DNA of 64,000 nt from Enterovibrio baiacu (GTDB lineage: Bacteria > Pseudomonadota > Gammaproteobacteria > Enterobacterales > Vibrionaceae). Below, one piece after another: positions 1-10,324 of this stretch. Position 1 is the first letter of the stretch. Every line of letters starts with the position of its first letter. The notes beneath the pieces were generated by a model that worked only from the letters and a program-made list of their open reading frames with translations, had not been told where the DNA came from and ran no database searches. A program made the position numbers and the translations under genes. The stretch lies in assembly GCF_004120195.1 (NCBI RefSeq), contig NZ_SCHN01000006.1:62001-126000 (forward strand), in the 5' to 3' direction.

Positions 1-49
1 AGCTCCATGCATAAGTACTCCTACCGGATGAAACCGTGTCGATAACCCC

Positions 50-116
50 GTGAAATCGCGTCAGTTTGCGACAACGTGATGCATAATCACTCTCAAATTG
101 AGAAATGCGATTTCAC
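50..116. promoter_or_regulatory. Nested inverted repeats upstream of the first kinase gene
   Basis: A perfect 10-bp inverted repeat (GTGAAATCGC at 50-59, GCGATTTCAC at 107-116) encloses two smaller ones: GTGAT/ATCAC at 76-80 and 86-90, and TCTCAA/TTGAGA at 91-96 and 98-103. It ends about 40 bp before the ATG at 157. It could be a structured leader RNA or overlapping operator sites. Nothing else is recognisable in bases 1-156. Confidence 0.4.
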
Positions 117-156
117 AATGACACCACCTCATCGTTGTTATTGTGGGAGATAGCTG

Positions 157-1986
157 ATGGCAATTTTACGTTTACCGCTTTGGTTCAAATACGTCACCTT
201 AGTACTGTTATTGACCGCAGGCCTGAGCTACGTGGCGGGTGAAGCCATTCGTTCATTCGAAAAGCGCTACCTTGAACAGCAACTCGATAACCAAATCAAA
301 TCGCACTTCTCTGCACTGGCTACTACTTTTTCGGGTGATGTCATTGCCCAAAAGAGTGGGTTCTTGAATGAAAAACTCGAACAACTTGCGGTGCACTACC
401 CCGACCTTTGCTATGTCTCCATTCTCAACAACAACGGGCTAGAAGTGGGGCAATGGGGCGATCGCCCGCATGATGACAACCCCATGGCATTGAACTTCAC
501 CAACAATGTGCAGCACAACAGCGAACATGTCGGCTCTATGCGCATTTCCCTGAGCAAAAAACAGATGCTGCAAGAAATAAACATGCACGTAGAGAAAATG
601 CGCATGTACACCGCCGCCACCTTGTTGTCGCTAGCAGGCCTGATCTATTTACTCTCCCAAGTGCTGATCATCTCGCCCATTTCTCGCATCAACCAGCGCT
701 TGCTGTCACTCGCCCACGAAGATACAAAGCTCAGTAAGGGACAAGACGAACTGAGCCGATTAGACAACAGCGTCTCCATGCTCGCGAGACACATGAAGCG
801 CCAAGAAGATCGCGAAATCGAGCTGGACCAAGCTCGAGAAGCCGCGGTGTCTGCCAACATCGCTAAATCCCAGTTTATTGCGACCATGAGCCATGAAATT
901 CGCACCCCTATGAATGCCATCATGGGTGCACTCGATATCCTCAAAGAAGAAAAACTCCCTGCTCATTGTGAAACCTTGACGGAAATGGCCGACGATGCCG
1001 CGAACTTGTTACTAAGCCAGCTCAACGACATTCTTGATTACTCAAAAATCGATGTGGGTGCACTCAAGCTCGAAGAAACGGAATTCGATATCAGTGAACT
1101 GGGTAAAAGTGTACTGGCCTTGTTCGAAACCACCGCTAAAGAGAAAGGCATTACCCTCACCTTTGACGATGAACTGAACCACCGCTTTCTTGCCAACACA
1201 GACAAAGGGAAATTGTCTCAGGTGCTCACCAATCTAGTGGGGAATGCCCTTAAATTCACCAAAGAAGGTGAGGTTGAATTGGTCATGTCCCACGCGTTTC
1301 CAAAAGGCGTGTTCATTCAAGTCAGGGATTCAGGTATCGGGATTGAAGAGGCCTATCAGTCGGTCATTTTTGAACCCTTTACACAAAAAGATGCCACCTT
1401 CTCGCGCAAATATGGCGGTGTCGGCATGGGGCTGGCAATCTCAAGCAAACTGGTCGAATTGCTCGGCGGGAAAATGAGCCTGAGCAGTAAAGTGGAGGTT
1501 GGCAGTGAATTTACCATCCACTTGCCATGCCAAATGCATTACCCCGAAGAATCGGCCACAGTATATGAAGCGCGTCAGCCATACCGCCCAGTGCGTGAAA
1601 CCCGTATTTTGCTCGTGGAAGACAACCCAGCCAACCAACTCGTCGCACGTACCATGTTGGAACGTTCAGGCTTTAACGTCGTTACCGCCAATAATGGCCG
1701 TGAAGCGATTGAAGCCATCAGTAAGGAACAATACGAGATGGTGCTGATGGATTTACAAATGCCAGAAATGGACGGATTTGAAGCGTGTGAAGTGATAAGA
1801 ACCCTCAACGAGCACGGACGCACCCTGCCCATCCTTGCCATGACCGCCAATGTCAGCGATCAAGATAAAGAGAAGTGTAAACGCGTCGGTATGGATGATT
1901 TCCTCGCCAAGCCGGTGAGCAAAAAGCGCATGATTGATGTGATTTCGAATTGGTCAGGACGGAAGCATTTGGCGTTTGATGCTTAA
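157..1986 (+). CDS. Hybrid sensor histidine kinase with C-terminal receiver domain
   Basis: This is an inner-membrane sensor kinase of 609 residues. A transmembrane segment at about 10-28 and a second at about 152-172 bracket a periplasmic sensor region of roughly 120 residues with no recognisable motif. A HAMP-like linker follows. The HisKA H-box contains SHEIRTPMNAI with the phospho-acceptor His246. The ATPase domain shows the N box (VGNALKF, Asn363), G1 (DSGIGI) and G2 (GVGMGLAI). The C-terminal receiver starts with ILLVEDN and carries the probable acceptor Asp532 in VLMDLQMPEMDG and Lys585. There is no HPt domain, so phosphotransfer to a separate HPt protein is likely. GGGAGA stands 7 bp before the ATG. 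The signal sensed is unknown. Confidence 0.9.
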   Translation: MAILRLPLWFKYVTLVLLLTAGLSYVAGEAIRSFEKRYLEQQLDNQIKSHFSALATTFSGDVIAQKSGFLNEKLEQLAVHYPDLCYVSILNNNGLEVGQWGDRPHDDNPMALNFTNNVQHNSEHVGSMRISLSKKQMLQEINMHVEKMRMYTAATLLSLAGLIYLLSQVLIISPISRINQRLLSLAHEDTKLSKGQDELSRLDNSVSMLARHMKRQEDREIELDQAREAAVSANIAKSQFIATMSHEIRTPMNAIMGALDILKEEKLPAHCETLTEMADDAANLLLSQLNDILDYSKIDVGALKLEETEFDISELGKSVLALFETTAKEKGITLTFDDELNHRFLANTDKGKLSQVLTNLVGNALKFTKEGEVELVMSHAFPKGVFIQVRDSGIGIEEAYQSVIFEPFTQKDATFSRKYGGVGMGLAISSKLVELLGGKMSLSSKVEVGSEFTIHLPCQMHYPEESATVYEARQPYRPVRETRILLVEDNPANQLVARTMLERSGFNVVTANNGREAIEAISKEQYEMVLMDLQMPEMDGFEACEVIRTLNEHGRTLPILAMTANVSDQDKEKCKRVGMDDFLAKPVSKKRMIDVISNWSGRKHLAFDA

Positions 1987-2134
1987 GAGCAGGGGCGAGG
2001 AAGAGCAGATTTGAGATTGCGAGATTGCGAGATAACGAGAACGCGAGAGTAGAGCAACTCCCCATTCTCGTTTTCTCTCTTTATGCTTTTCGCTCTTTCT
2101 CGAATCTCGAATCTCGAATCTCGCGCTCTCGCTC
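1987..2134. repeat. Low-complexity CGAG/CTCG repeat hairpin between convergent genes
   Basis: The left half is purine-rich with repeated GAGATTGC-like units. The right half is pyrimidine-rich with three exact tandem TCTCGAA heptamers (2098-2118) followed by TCTCGCG. The halves are roughly complementary, so the gap can fold into a long imperfect hairpin. It sits between two converging genes, where it could end transcription from both sides. Related tracts occur at 5908-6116, 32718-32822, 33392-33462 and 40636-40780. Confidence 0.6.
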
Positions 2135-2605
2135 CTAAAGCCAAGCGACGGCGAAAACTGCGGTCGAAAGACCGACGCATAAGCCGACGATGACATCTCG
2201 CCAATGATGCTTAAGGGCTTTCACTCGCCCTAATCCCACCAGCATTGCCATACCATAAGACAGCAATCCGATGATCCAGCCGTAGCTCATGGCGAGCACG
2301 GTCGAGGCAGCAAAGGCGTTGGCGGTGTGGTTTGAAGGGAAACTATCGTTGCCACTTTTATCTGGGCGCTTGGCATCGATGAGCATTTTACCGAGCAAAC
2401 CAATGCCCGACGCGATCACGATGATGTATCCCGCGAACTTAAAGTCGCCCCATTCGCCCTGCAAAACAGGAAACACAACGGCGGTTGCCACCAAACCATA
2501 AACACCGACATCACTCACCATTTGCCAGTTAAACGAACTGGAATAGTGAACAAAAATGCACACCCACAAGGTAATCAGCAATAAAGCAGGGTAGAGAATC
2601 GTCAT
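2135..2605 (-). CDS. PAP2-family membrane phosphatase
   Basis: A 156-residue integral membrane protein with the three-part acid phosphatase signature of the PAP2 superfamily: K73 to R80-P81 (KMLIDAKRP), SFPSNHT at 88-94 in place of the usual PSGH, and R127-x5-H133-x3-D137. Family members dephosphorylate lipid phosphates such as undecaprenyl pyrophosphate or phosphatidic acid at the periplasmic face; the substrate here is unknown. It has about five hydrophobic segments. It converges with the upstream kinase and diverges from the deaminase gene. At 156 residues it is shorter than PgpB-type enzymes and close to the compact PAP2 proteins. Confidence 0.85.
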   Translation of the reverse strand: MTILYPALLLITLWVCIFVHYSSSFNWQMVSDVGVYGLVATAVVFPVLQGEWGDFKFAGYIIVIASGIGLLGKMLIDAKRPDKSGNDSFPSNHTANAFAASTVLAMSYGWIIGLLSYGMAMLVGLGRVKALKHHWRDVIVGLCVGLSTAVFAVAWL

Positions 2606-4028
<1,423 letters not shown>

Positions 4029-4061
4029 GTTATATGCCCAAACGAATCGTATCAGCACAAC

Positions 4062-4089
4062 AATAAAGCGGGGATTGCCCCGCTTTATT
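4062..4089 (+). terminator. Terminator after the deaminase gene
   Basis: A perfect 12-bp stem (AATAAAGCGGGG / CCCCGCTTTATT) with an ATTG loop starts 33 bp after the deaminase stop codon. The T content sits within and after the stem. It ends 18 bp before the next start codon, so it separates the two transcription units. Confidence 0.8.
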
Positions 4090-4107
4090 CATTTCAGAGG
4101 AACACTC

Positions 4108-5907
4108 ATGAAAGCGCAACTACTTACCCTTGCAGCTCTTATCGCTTCTCAAGCCGCATGGGCAGAAAGCCCACTTCAATTTTACGCCGACACCATCTAT
4201 CGCAATGCCAATGTCATTACCGTGAATGATGCACAGCCTTCCGCGGAAGCCGTGGCCATTCTTGATGGGAAAATCTTGGGCGTTGGTAGTGACGAAGATG
4301 TGCTGCAATTGGCATCAGACCGCACCAAAATGGTCGATTTAAAAGGCCTCACCATGGTGCCGGGCTTCATTGATGCCCACGGCCACGTTATGAACACAGG
4401 CCTTCAAGCTGTTTCTGCGAATTTGCTGTCGCCACCCGATGGCCCCGTTACGGATATTCCAACCTTGCAAAATGCCCTGCGTCAGTGGGCAGACAAACCC
4501 GTCAACAAAGAGCAGGGGTTCATCATTGGCTTTGGCTATGACGATTCACAGCTTAAAAAGCAGATGCACCCTACCCGCTACGATTTGGATGCCGTTTCAA
4601 CCGACGTGCCCATAATGATCATCCACCAATCGGGTCACCTAGGCGTGTTGAACAGCAAAGCGCTCGACATGCTTGGCTTTACAGCCAAAAGTAAAAACCC
4701 ACCAGGCGGACAAATTCGCCGCCTGCCAGACAGTGAAGAACCGAGCGGTGTATTGGAAGAATCCGCGTTTTTCGGCGCGCTCATTCCGCTGTTCACGCAA
4801 ATCAGCCCTGAAGAAAACGAACTCCTGTTCCAAGCGGGCATGAAGCTCTACTCAAAATATGGCTACACCACTGCACAAGAAGGCCGCACCATGACAGACA
4901 GCGTGCTGGCCATGTACGACATTGCGCAAAAAGAAAAGCTTCTGCTTGATGTGGTGGCCTATGTGGATATCCAACTCGGCACCGAGACCATGAAAGCGCC
5001 CTATTACGGTGACGGCTACAAGAACGGCTTTCGCGTCGGTGGCGTGAAGCTCACGCTAGACGGCTCACCACAAGGCAAAACCGCATGGCTTACCAAGCCC
5101 TACCTTGTGCCGCCTCAAGGCCAGAACGCGCAATATAAGGGCTACCCCATCATGTCGGATGAAGAGGCCGATAAATACGTGGCAATGGCGATGGAAAACC
5201 ACTGGCAGATGCTCACCCATGTGAATGGGGATGCGGCCATTGATCAGTACATTCATGCCGTCGAGAAGGCGACAAAAACCTACGGTGCAGGCGAACGACG
5301 CTTTGTGGCAATTCATGCACAAACCGCCCGTGAAGACCAAGTGCAGTCATTCAAAGAACTCAACATCATTCCGTCATTCTTCCCCATGCACACCTTCTAT
5401 TGGGGCGATTGGCATGCGCAATCAGTGCTTGGCGATGCACGCGCTGAGAATATCTCTCCCACAGGCTGGGCAATGGACAGAGACATGATCTTCACCTCGC
5501 ACCACGATGCGCCTGTCGCCTTCCCAGATTCGATGCGCGTTTACTCCGCCACCGTCAACCGCATCACACGCAGCGGGCGCGTATTAGGCAAAGACCAACG
5601 CGTTAACGCCATGACGGCACTCAAAGCCCAAACCCTCTGGGCGGCGTATCAACATTTCGAAGAAGCCACCAAAGGCTCGATTGAAGTGGGCAAAGTTGCT
5701 GACTTAGTGCTGCTCTCCGACGACCCGCTTGAGATTAATCCTCTCGAGCTCGCCGACATCACAGTGTTAAGCACCATTAAAGACGGTAAAGTGATTTATG
5801 CACAACAACCCGACACCGCCGACAGAAGCTGCGCCGCATCGAAGAAATGTCAGGCACTCGCAGCACACACTATGATGATTGCGGGGCTGATTCCGCATAA
5901 GCATTAA
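4108..5907 (+). CDS. Exported amidohydrolase family 3 (YtcJ-like) protein
   Basis: A 599-residue metal-dependent hydrolase with a signal peptide (residues 1-19, cleavage near AWA-ES), so probably periplasmic. The start is set at the ATG at 4108, preceded by GAGGAA, rather than an upstream in-frame ATG at 4075 that would hide the signal sequence. The N-terminal beta domain is followed by GFIDAHGH with metal ligands His91 and His93. Later come a TH segment, a conserved IHAQT segment and TSHHDAPV near the third metal-binding Asp region, ending in the usual VADLVLLSDDP strand. Family members hydrolyse N-acylated or formylated amines, often with unknown substrate. The C-terminus has two Cys (SCAASKKC) that could form a disulfide. 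Confidence 0.85.
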   Translation: MKAQLLTLAALIASQAAWAESPLQFYADTIYRNANVITVNDAQPSAEAVAILDGKILGVGSDEDVLQLASDRTKMVDLKGLTMVPGFIDAHGHVMNTGLQAVSANLLSPPDGPVTDIPTLQNALRQWADKPVNKEQGFIIGFGYDDSQLKKQMHPTRYDLDAVSTDVPIMIIHQSGHLGVLNSKALDMLGFTAKSKNPPGGQIRRLPDSEEPSGVLEESAFFGALIPLFTQISPEENELLFQAGMKLYSKYGYTTAQEGRTMTDSVLAMYDIAQKEKLLLDVVAYVDIQLGTETMKAPYYGDGYKNGFRVGGVKLTLDGSPQGKTAWLTKPYLVPPQGQNAQYKGYPIMSDEEADKYVAMAMENHWQMLTHVNGDAAIDQYIHAVEKATKTYGAGERRFVAIHAQTAREDQVQSFKELNIIPSFFPMHTFYWGDWHAQSVLGDARAENISPTGWAMDRDMIFTSHHDAPVAFPDSMRVYSATVNRITRSGRVLGKDQRVNAMTALKAQTLWAAYQHFEEATKGSIEVGKVADLVLLSDDPLEINPLELADITVLSTIKDGKVIYAQQPDTADRSCAASKKCQALAAHTMMIAGLIPHKH

Positions 5908-6321
5908 GAGCAGAGGGGCGAGACAGAGAGATTTGAGGGACGAGGTACTAGATACTAGATAAGAGAGACGAGAGACGAGATTAGAAACTAGAAACTAGAA
6001 ACTAGAGTAGATAGCTACGACCTAACGCTAGAAACTCGTTTTTCTCTAGCTCTTAAGCTTTTGCTCGTTCTCGCTCCTCGTACCTCTAATCTCGCCTCTA
6101 GTTCCTCGCTTCTTAGTTAGCAATTTTAATCATTTAAAATGAATATTTTTGTAACCAAAGGCTGTGCTTTACACCCGCAATGTGAGATAACGTCGCCCTT
6201 GCAGCAAATCTGCATACTCGGCAATGGATGCCGATGCCACGTTTTTAAGCTCCATACCCGTAAAATCAAAGAACAATTCGCACTCAAACATTAAGGAGGA
6301 TGTTGAGGCTTAAGAGGCTTT
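5908..6321. other. Intergenic region with long CTCG/CTAG-type repeats upstream of gltS
   Basis: Bases 5908-6116 are low complexity: a purine-rich half with three tandem GAAACTA units (about 5982-6005) and a pyrimidine-rich half (CTCGTTCTCGCTCCTCG-type) that can pair with it. It resembles the tract at 1987-2134. Bases 6117-6321 are normal sequence that must hold the gltS promoter; AAGAGG precedes the start codon. No gene is seen. Confidence 0.55.
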
Positions 6322-7548
6322 ATGAATCAATTAATTTCTGTTGGTGCGCTTGAATCATTTCTGATCGCCATTTTTGTGCTGTTCCTCGGCCACTTCATCA
6401 ACGCACGAATTCCTGTACTCAAAAAATTCAACATCCCAGAGCCGATTGTCGGCGGTTTAGTCGTTGCCAGTGCGATTACAGTCTTGCACTTTAGAGGCAT
6501 AGAACTCGATTTTCACCTGCCTTTGCAACACACTTTCATGCTGATGTTTTTCGCCACCGTTGGCCTCGCGGCTAACTACACACAGCTGATTAAAGGCGGC
6601 GCGAAAGTCTTCATTTTCCTCGGTGTCGCCTCACTCTACATCATGATCCAAAACGGCATTGGTGTGTCTCTCGCTACCGCGCTCGGCCTAGACCCACTCA
6701 TGGGACTAATTGCAGGTTCTATTACCCTGTCTGGCGGACACGGCACAGGGGCGGCGTGGGCACAAACCTTCCAAGATGTTTACGGCATGAATAACGTGCT
6801 GGAAATCGCGATGGCATCCGCCACCTTCGGTTTGATCATGGGCGGTATCATTGGCAGTCCTGTGGCGCAGCGTTTGATCGACAAAAACAAACTGCAATCC
6901 CAATACGGCACCACGAACAAAACCCACGACCAATTCCCAGAACTCGTGACATACAGCGAGAACGAAGAAGATAACGTCACGGCGAAAAAGGTCATCGAAA
7001 CCCTGTTCATCTTGCTGATCTGCGTAACTGGCGCAAAGTACCTCGAACAATGGGTAAGCAGCTTCGGCATCACATGGCTGATGATCCCCGATTTTGTGTA
7101 TGCGCTGTTCATCGGCGTGGTGATCACCAACGTGGTGGAAGTCACCAAAGTGCAAAAAATGGACGTGGAAACCGTCGATATACTCGGCACGGTATCCCTC
7201 GCACTGTTCCTTGCCATGGCATTGATGAGCCTAAAACTGTGGAACATTCTTGATCTGGCTGTGCCCTTCCTCATCATCCTGATTGTTCAATCCATGATGT
7301 TGGCTGCATTCACCTACTTCGTGACGTATCGCGTAATGGGACGTAACTACGATGCCGCCGTGATCGCCAGCGGTCACTGCGGCTTCGGCTTAGGTGCAAC
7401 CCCAACCGCAGTCATGAACATGGGTTCCGTCGTCAACCGCTTCGGTCCCTCACCACAAGCCTTCATGGTGGTGCCGATCGTCGGCGCGTTCTTCATTGAT
7501 ATCGTTAACCTGATTATCCTGCAGGCGACGTTGACCATTATTGGTTAA
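6322..7548 (+). CDS. gltS: Sodium/glutamate symporter GltS
   Basis: A 408-residue inner-membrane protein with about ten transmembrane segments that takes up glutamate with sodium. It has the two ESS-family reentrant motifs, SGGHGTGAAW near residue 138 and GHCGFGLGATPTAVMNM near residue 350, in the two inverted repeat halves. Length matches E. coli GltS (401). AAGAGG lies 6 bp before the ATG. It is monocistronic between the repeat region and its own hairpins. Confidence 0.95.
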   Translation: MNQLISVGALESFLIAIFVLFLGHFINARIPVLKKFNIPEPIVGGLVVASAITVLHFRGIELDFHLPLQHTFMLMFFATVGLAANYTQLIKGGAKVFIFLGVASLYIMIQNGIGVSLATALGLDPLMGLIAGSITLSGGHGTGAAWAQTFQDVYGMNNVLEIAMASATFGLIMGGIIGSPVAQRLIDKNKLQSQYGTTNKTHDQFPELVTYSENEEDNVTAKKVIETLFILLICVTGAKYLEQWVSSFGITWLMIPDFVYALFIGVVITNVVEVTKVQKMDVETVDILGTVSLALFLAMALMSLKLWNILDLAVPFLIILIVQSMMLAAFTYFVTYRVMGRNYDAAVIASGHCGFGLGATPTAVMNMGSVVNRFGPSPQAFMVVPIVGAFFIDIVNLIILQATLTIIG

Positions 7549-7560
7549 TGAGCCTTATTG

Positions 7561-7600
7561 CCGCTCTCTCTTGAGGGAGCGGTGGTGCTTCGCACTTTTC
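7561..7600 (+). terminator. Terminator after gltS
   Basis: Two adjacent hairpins follow the stop codon: CCGCTCTCTC/GAGGGAGCGG (7561-7582, one G-U pair) and GTGC-TTC-GCAC with TTTTC (7585-7600). The second has the short U tract expected of an intrinsic terminator. Confidence 0.7.
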
Positions 7601-7820
7601 TCAAACATCCAAGTCCCTTTTGATGGCACTGTAGATCCTGTGAGTCCAGTTATGTACTTTCTAGAAAGATAACCTCGTCAGAGTATGAAATTAGTGATTA
7701 AAGCGGTGTGTGGTGGCTTTGGCATTAGGTTACTCAACTCTAGGCAGAGCATTTTGTTGCGATAACATTCAAAATCAAAAATATTGAAATATAAGTGTTT
7801 TTTGTGCGGGTAATAACGTA

Positions 7821-8131
7821 ATGGAACCAAAGCAAATTGTTCAAAGTGGGTTGAAGCGTTCAACAAAGGCGATGCTGATTTAATTACTGAATTTTACAGT
7901 GAAGGCGCAATTAAACAGATGTTCACAAACGAGTTTGCGGCTGCTGAAATGGTTTGCATTGTTGAAAATATTTTCCAGGATGGCCAATGGGCTATCTTAG
8001 AGTGGAAAGATCCAATTGGGTTGCGTGGTTGCGGTTTCTTCCAATTTGAAAACGGTCTAATTGTATTCCAGCGCGGTTATTGGGACAAATTGAGCTTCCT
8101 CAAAGCGCACAATCTACCCATTCCAAGTTAG
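7821..8131 (+). pseudogene. Decayed NTF2-like (SnoaL-type) gene
   Basis: The intact-looking frame from 7919 gives only 70 residues, but the same frame reads upstream without stops to about 7811 (SKWVEAFNKGDADLITEF) with no start codon. The ATG at 7821 reads MEPKQIVQ in another frame, which is the beginning expected for such a protein. A one-base frameshift near 7844-7850 would join them. Relative to typical SnoaL-like polyketide-cyclase-fold proteins about 20 residues also seem missing between EGA and IKQMF. The C-terminal half is well preserved. I infer a recently inactivated gene; function is unknown. A different, intact member lies at 55256-55651. Confidence 0.6.
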
Positions 8132-8200
8132 TATTAGCGACATACCATAATGTTTAAGAGTGATTAGTACACGCACCCTTCACTCAACACCAAATTCAGA

Positions 8201-8235
8201 AAGGGCGACCCATGCGGTCGCCCTTCTCTTTTTTC
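8201..8235. terminator. Hairpin terminator between the pseudogene and the FRG gene
   Basis: AAGGGCGACC / GGTCGCCCTT is a perfect 10-bp stem with a CATGC loop, followed on the plus strand by a T-rich tail. The FRG gene ends at 8260 on the other strand, so it may act on both. Confidence 0.75.
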
Positions 8236-8259
8236 TTTCTTGGCCCTTCAAAAACGCCC

Positions 8260-9051
8260 TCAATCAAAGTCAAAATCAGGCACGTATTTCTTCTTGAATT
8301 GCTTTAAGTCGCCGTCTGCGGATGCATCAGCCGGTAAGTCTGCATCTTCAGGGGTGATGCGGCTGCATTGGTTGTTGTCATACATCAGGTTGATGTGTCG
8401 GCATAGGCCATAGAGGCTGTTGTAAATCGAGTGCTCGTTAATGCCCATTTCATTCAGTTCATAAATAATTTTGTCTTTCAAATCCGGCATGATTGGCAAT
8501 TCCGTTAGCAAAGATTGCAGACCCTCTTCGTCTTCCAAGGCGGTGAATACCGGCTCGCCGTTTTCTAACCGCGACGGGTGCGCGGTAAGGCGCTTGTTTT
8601 TGTACGGGGAATTCGGATTCACGGGCATGATGTGCAGTTGTTCTATCTCGAACGGGTTCTCGTTAATGCCGAGTGTCGGGATGTCTTCTGCGATCAGCAT
8701 ATACACATGAGGTTGAGAGCCAGGGCTGTGGCAGGCATACCACAGCGCTTCATACGGGTCGACGCTCCAATCCAGCAAGCGCGTTTCTAGCCCTGCATTG
8801 TGCGCTTCAACCAACAACTGACACGTTGTTGGGTTTTCCATATCAATGTAATCGCGGCCATAAAGATTAATCACGGCCAACATATTGGCTTCAATGTCAC
8901 TGGACTTCGTTATGCTTCGCGCCGCTTGGGGGAGCAACTTACTTCGAATGTTAGGCTGGCCTCGGTACAACACCGTTTTATGCTGTTTTTTGACGTCTTC
9001 AATGGCAGCCGTAAATTTGGATAAAGAGTCGATATAGTTGATATGTTTCAT
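8260..9051 (-). CDS. FRG-domain protein
   Basis: A 263-residue soluble protein with an FRG domain over about residues 10-130: the signature Y-R-G-Q (VLYRGQPN), LLPQAAR, and the downstream HNAGLETRLLDWSVDPYEALWYAC segment, which in this family reads 'H-x-G-x-x-T-x-L-L-D-W-T'. The rest has no recognised domain. FRG domains are widespread in accessory and phage-related regions but their biochemistry is unsettled. The start at 9051 (MKHINYIDS) is used because GAGGG lies just upstream; an in-frame start 20 codons earlier has no such site. Confidence 0.8.
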   Translation of the reverse strand: MKHINYIDSLSKFTAAIEDVKKQHKTVLYRGQPNIRSKLLPQAARSITKSSDIEANMLAVINLYGRDYIDMENPTTCQLLVEAHNAGLETRLLDWSVDPYEALWYACHSPGSQPHVYMLIAEDIPTLGINENPFEIEQLHIMPVNPNSPYKNKRLTAHPSRLENGEPVFTALEDEEGLQSLLTELPIMPDLKDKIIYELNEMGINEHSIYNSLYGLCRHINLMYDNNQCSRITPEDADLPADASADGDLKQFKKKYVPDFDFD

Positions 9052-9292
9052 GAAACCCTCGTTATCGAAAAGCCAATTCGAATGGTTGTCCGTCCTTGCT
9101 CTCACTATCACAGTGAGTGCTGAACTTGCGGTAATCGTCAGTGTTGAAAATGTTCACTGATTGAATATAGACATTTAATGAAATTATTTATTCCAATTAT
9201 CGGAACAAATATCAAATTCAGACGTGCACGTCGTCAATGGTCTGCATCTGCTTTGCTGCATCAAGCCCCAACAAGGGATCATTTGCTGTTAT

Positions 9293-10324
9293 TTATGGCG
9301 AACCTTTCACCCTGTTACTGTCGGTTAATGCCAATTCGTTTTGCATCACCGTCACCGCGATCACGTTGACGATATCGTCGTTACTGCACCCCCGCGATAA
9401 ATCATTCGCAGGCTTTGCCAAGCCTTGTAATAACGGGCCAATCGCCACTGCCCCACCAATGCGTTCCGCGAGTTTGTAACCAATGTTCCCCGCTTCGAGA
9501 TTTGGAAAAATCAGGACGTTGGATTGCCCTTTCACGTTGGAATTCGGCAGCTTCTTTTTGGCAACGTCAGCAACAATTGCCGCGTCTAGCTGCACGTCTT
9601 CATCAATGGCGATGTTGGGGGCTTGTTGCTTCACCAACTGCGATGCCCGCACCACCTTACTGACAGATTCATGTTGCGCGCTGCCACTGGTCGAGAAGGA
9701 CAACATCGCGATTTTAGGCTCAACCATCAGCAGATTTTCAGCGCTCCTTGCAGCCGCCAGTGCAATGTTTGCCAGCTCTTCATCGGTAGGGTCGATCACT
9801 AAGCCACAGTCAGAAAAAATCAGACCACCTTTTAAGGTGTGGAAGGGCTGACACAGCATCATCAAAAAGAAACTGGATACGATGGTAGCTTTTTTGTCTA
9901 ACCCTATGATTTGAATCGCGCTGCGTACCACGTCTTTCGTCGTGTGCGTTGCGCCCGCCACAGAGCCTTCCGCCATGCCCTTTGCGACCATGAGGTTGGC
10001 AAAATTGATGGGTTTTCGCGTTTCGGTTAACGCTTGCTCACGCGTGATGCCCTTCTTTTGGCGCAATAAAAAGTAATGTTCAGCGAGATCATCCGTCAAT
10101 GGGCTGACATCAGGGTCAATCACGTCAAAATCATCAAGAGGAATGTCGGCGGCATCGGCGGTTTCTTGTATGTTCGCTCTGTTCCCCACCAATATAATGC
10201 TGGCAATCCCGCGCGTTTGAACTTCAAATGCAGCGTGTAAAACCCGTCGGTCTTCGCCTTCACACAACACGATTCTTGAATGCCGATCCTTTGCTTTCTC
10301 GATGATGTTGTTCATGGCTTTCAT
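9293..10324 (-). CDS. pta: Phosphate acetyltransferase (short, EutD/Pta-catalytic type)
   Basis: Phosphotransacetylase exchanging acetyl between CoA and phosphate, 343 residues, so only the catalytic PTA_PTB domain without the N-terminal regulatory domains of the long Pta. Characteristic stretches are present: VLCEGEDRRVLHAA, GMAEGSVAGATHTT, IVSSFFLMM, FSDCGLVIDP, MLSFSTSGSAQ, and NVLIFPNLEAGNIGYKL near the C-terminus. It is a lone gene here, not next to ackA. It may serve acetate or acetyl-phosphate turnover as a second copy besides the housekeeping long-form enzyme. Start is either 10324 (MKAMNN) or 10315 (MNN); an upstream in-frame start at 10390 adds an atypical extension. Confidence 0.88.
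   Translation of the reverse strand: MKAMNNIIEKAKDRHSRIVLCEGEDRRVLHAAFEVQTRGIASIILVGNRANIQETADAADIPLDDFDVIDPDVSPLTDDLAEHYFLLRQKKGITREQALTETRKPINFANLMVAKGMAEGSVAGATHTTKDVVRSAIQIIGLDKKATIVSSFFLMMLCQPFHTLKGGLIFSDCGLVIDPTDEELANIALAAARSAENLLMVEPKIAMLSFSTSGSAQHESVSKVVRASQLVKQQAPNIAIDEDVQLDAAIVADVAKKKLPNSNVKGQSNVLIFPNLEAGNIGYKLAERIGGAVAIGPLLQGLAKPANDLSRGCSNDDIVNVIAVTVMQNELALTDSNRVKGSP

Noticed and set aside
1987-2134. CRISPR-like short repeats
   Set aside because: Units are 7-11 bp, contiguous and degenerate, without spacers.
8260-9051. Phage-defence gene
   Set aside because: FRG domains do occur in defence-related loci, but nothing in this neighbourhood supports that role here.
9178-9369. Possible small plus-strand genes between the FRG and pta genes
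   Set aside because: They overlap the 3' end of pta in antisense, lack ribosome sites and show no protein-like composition.
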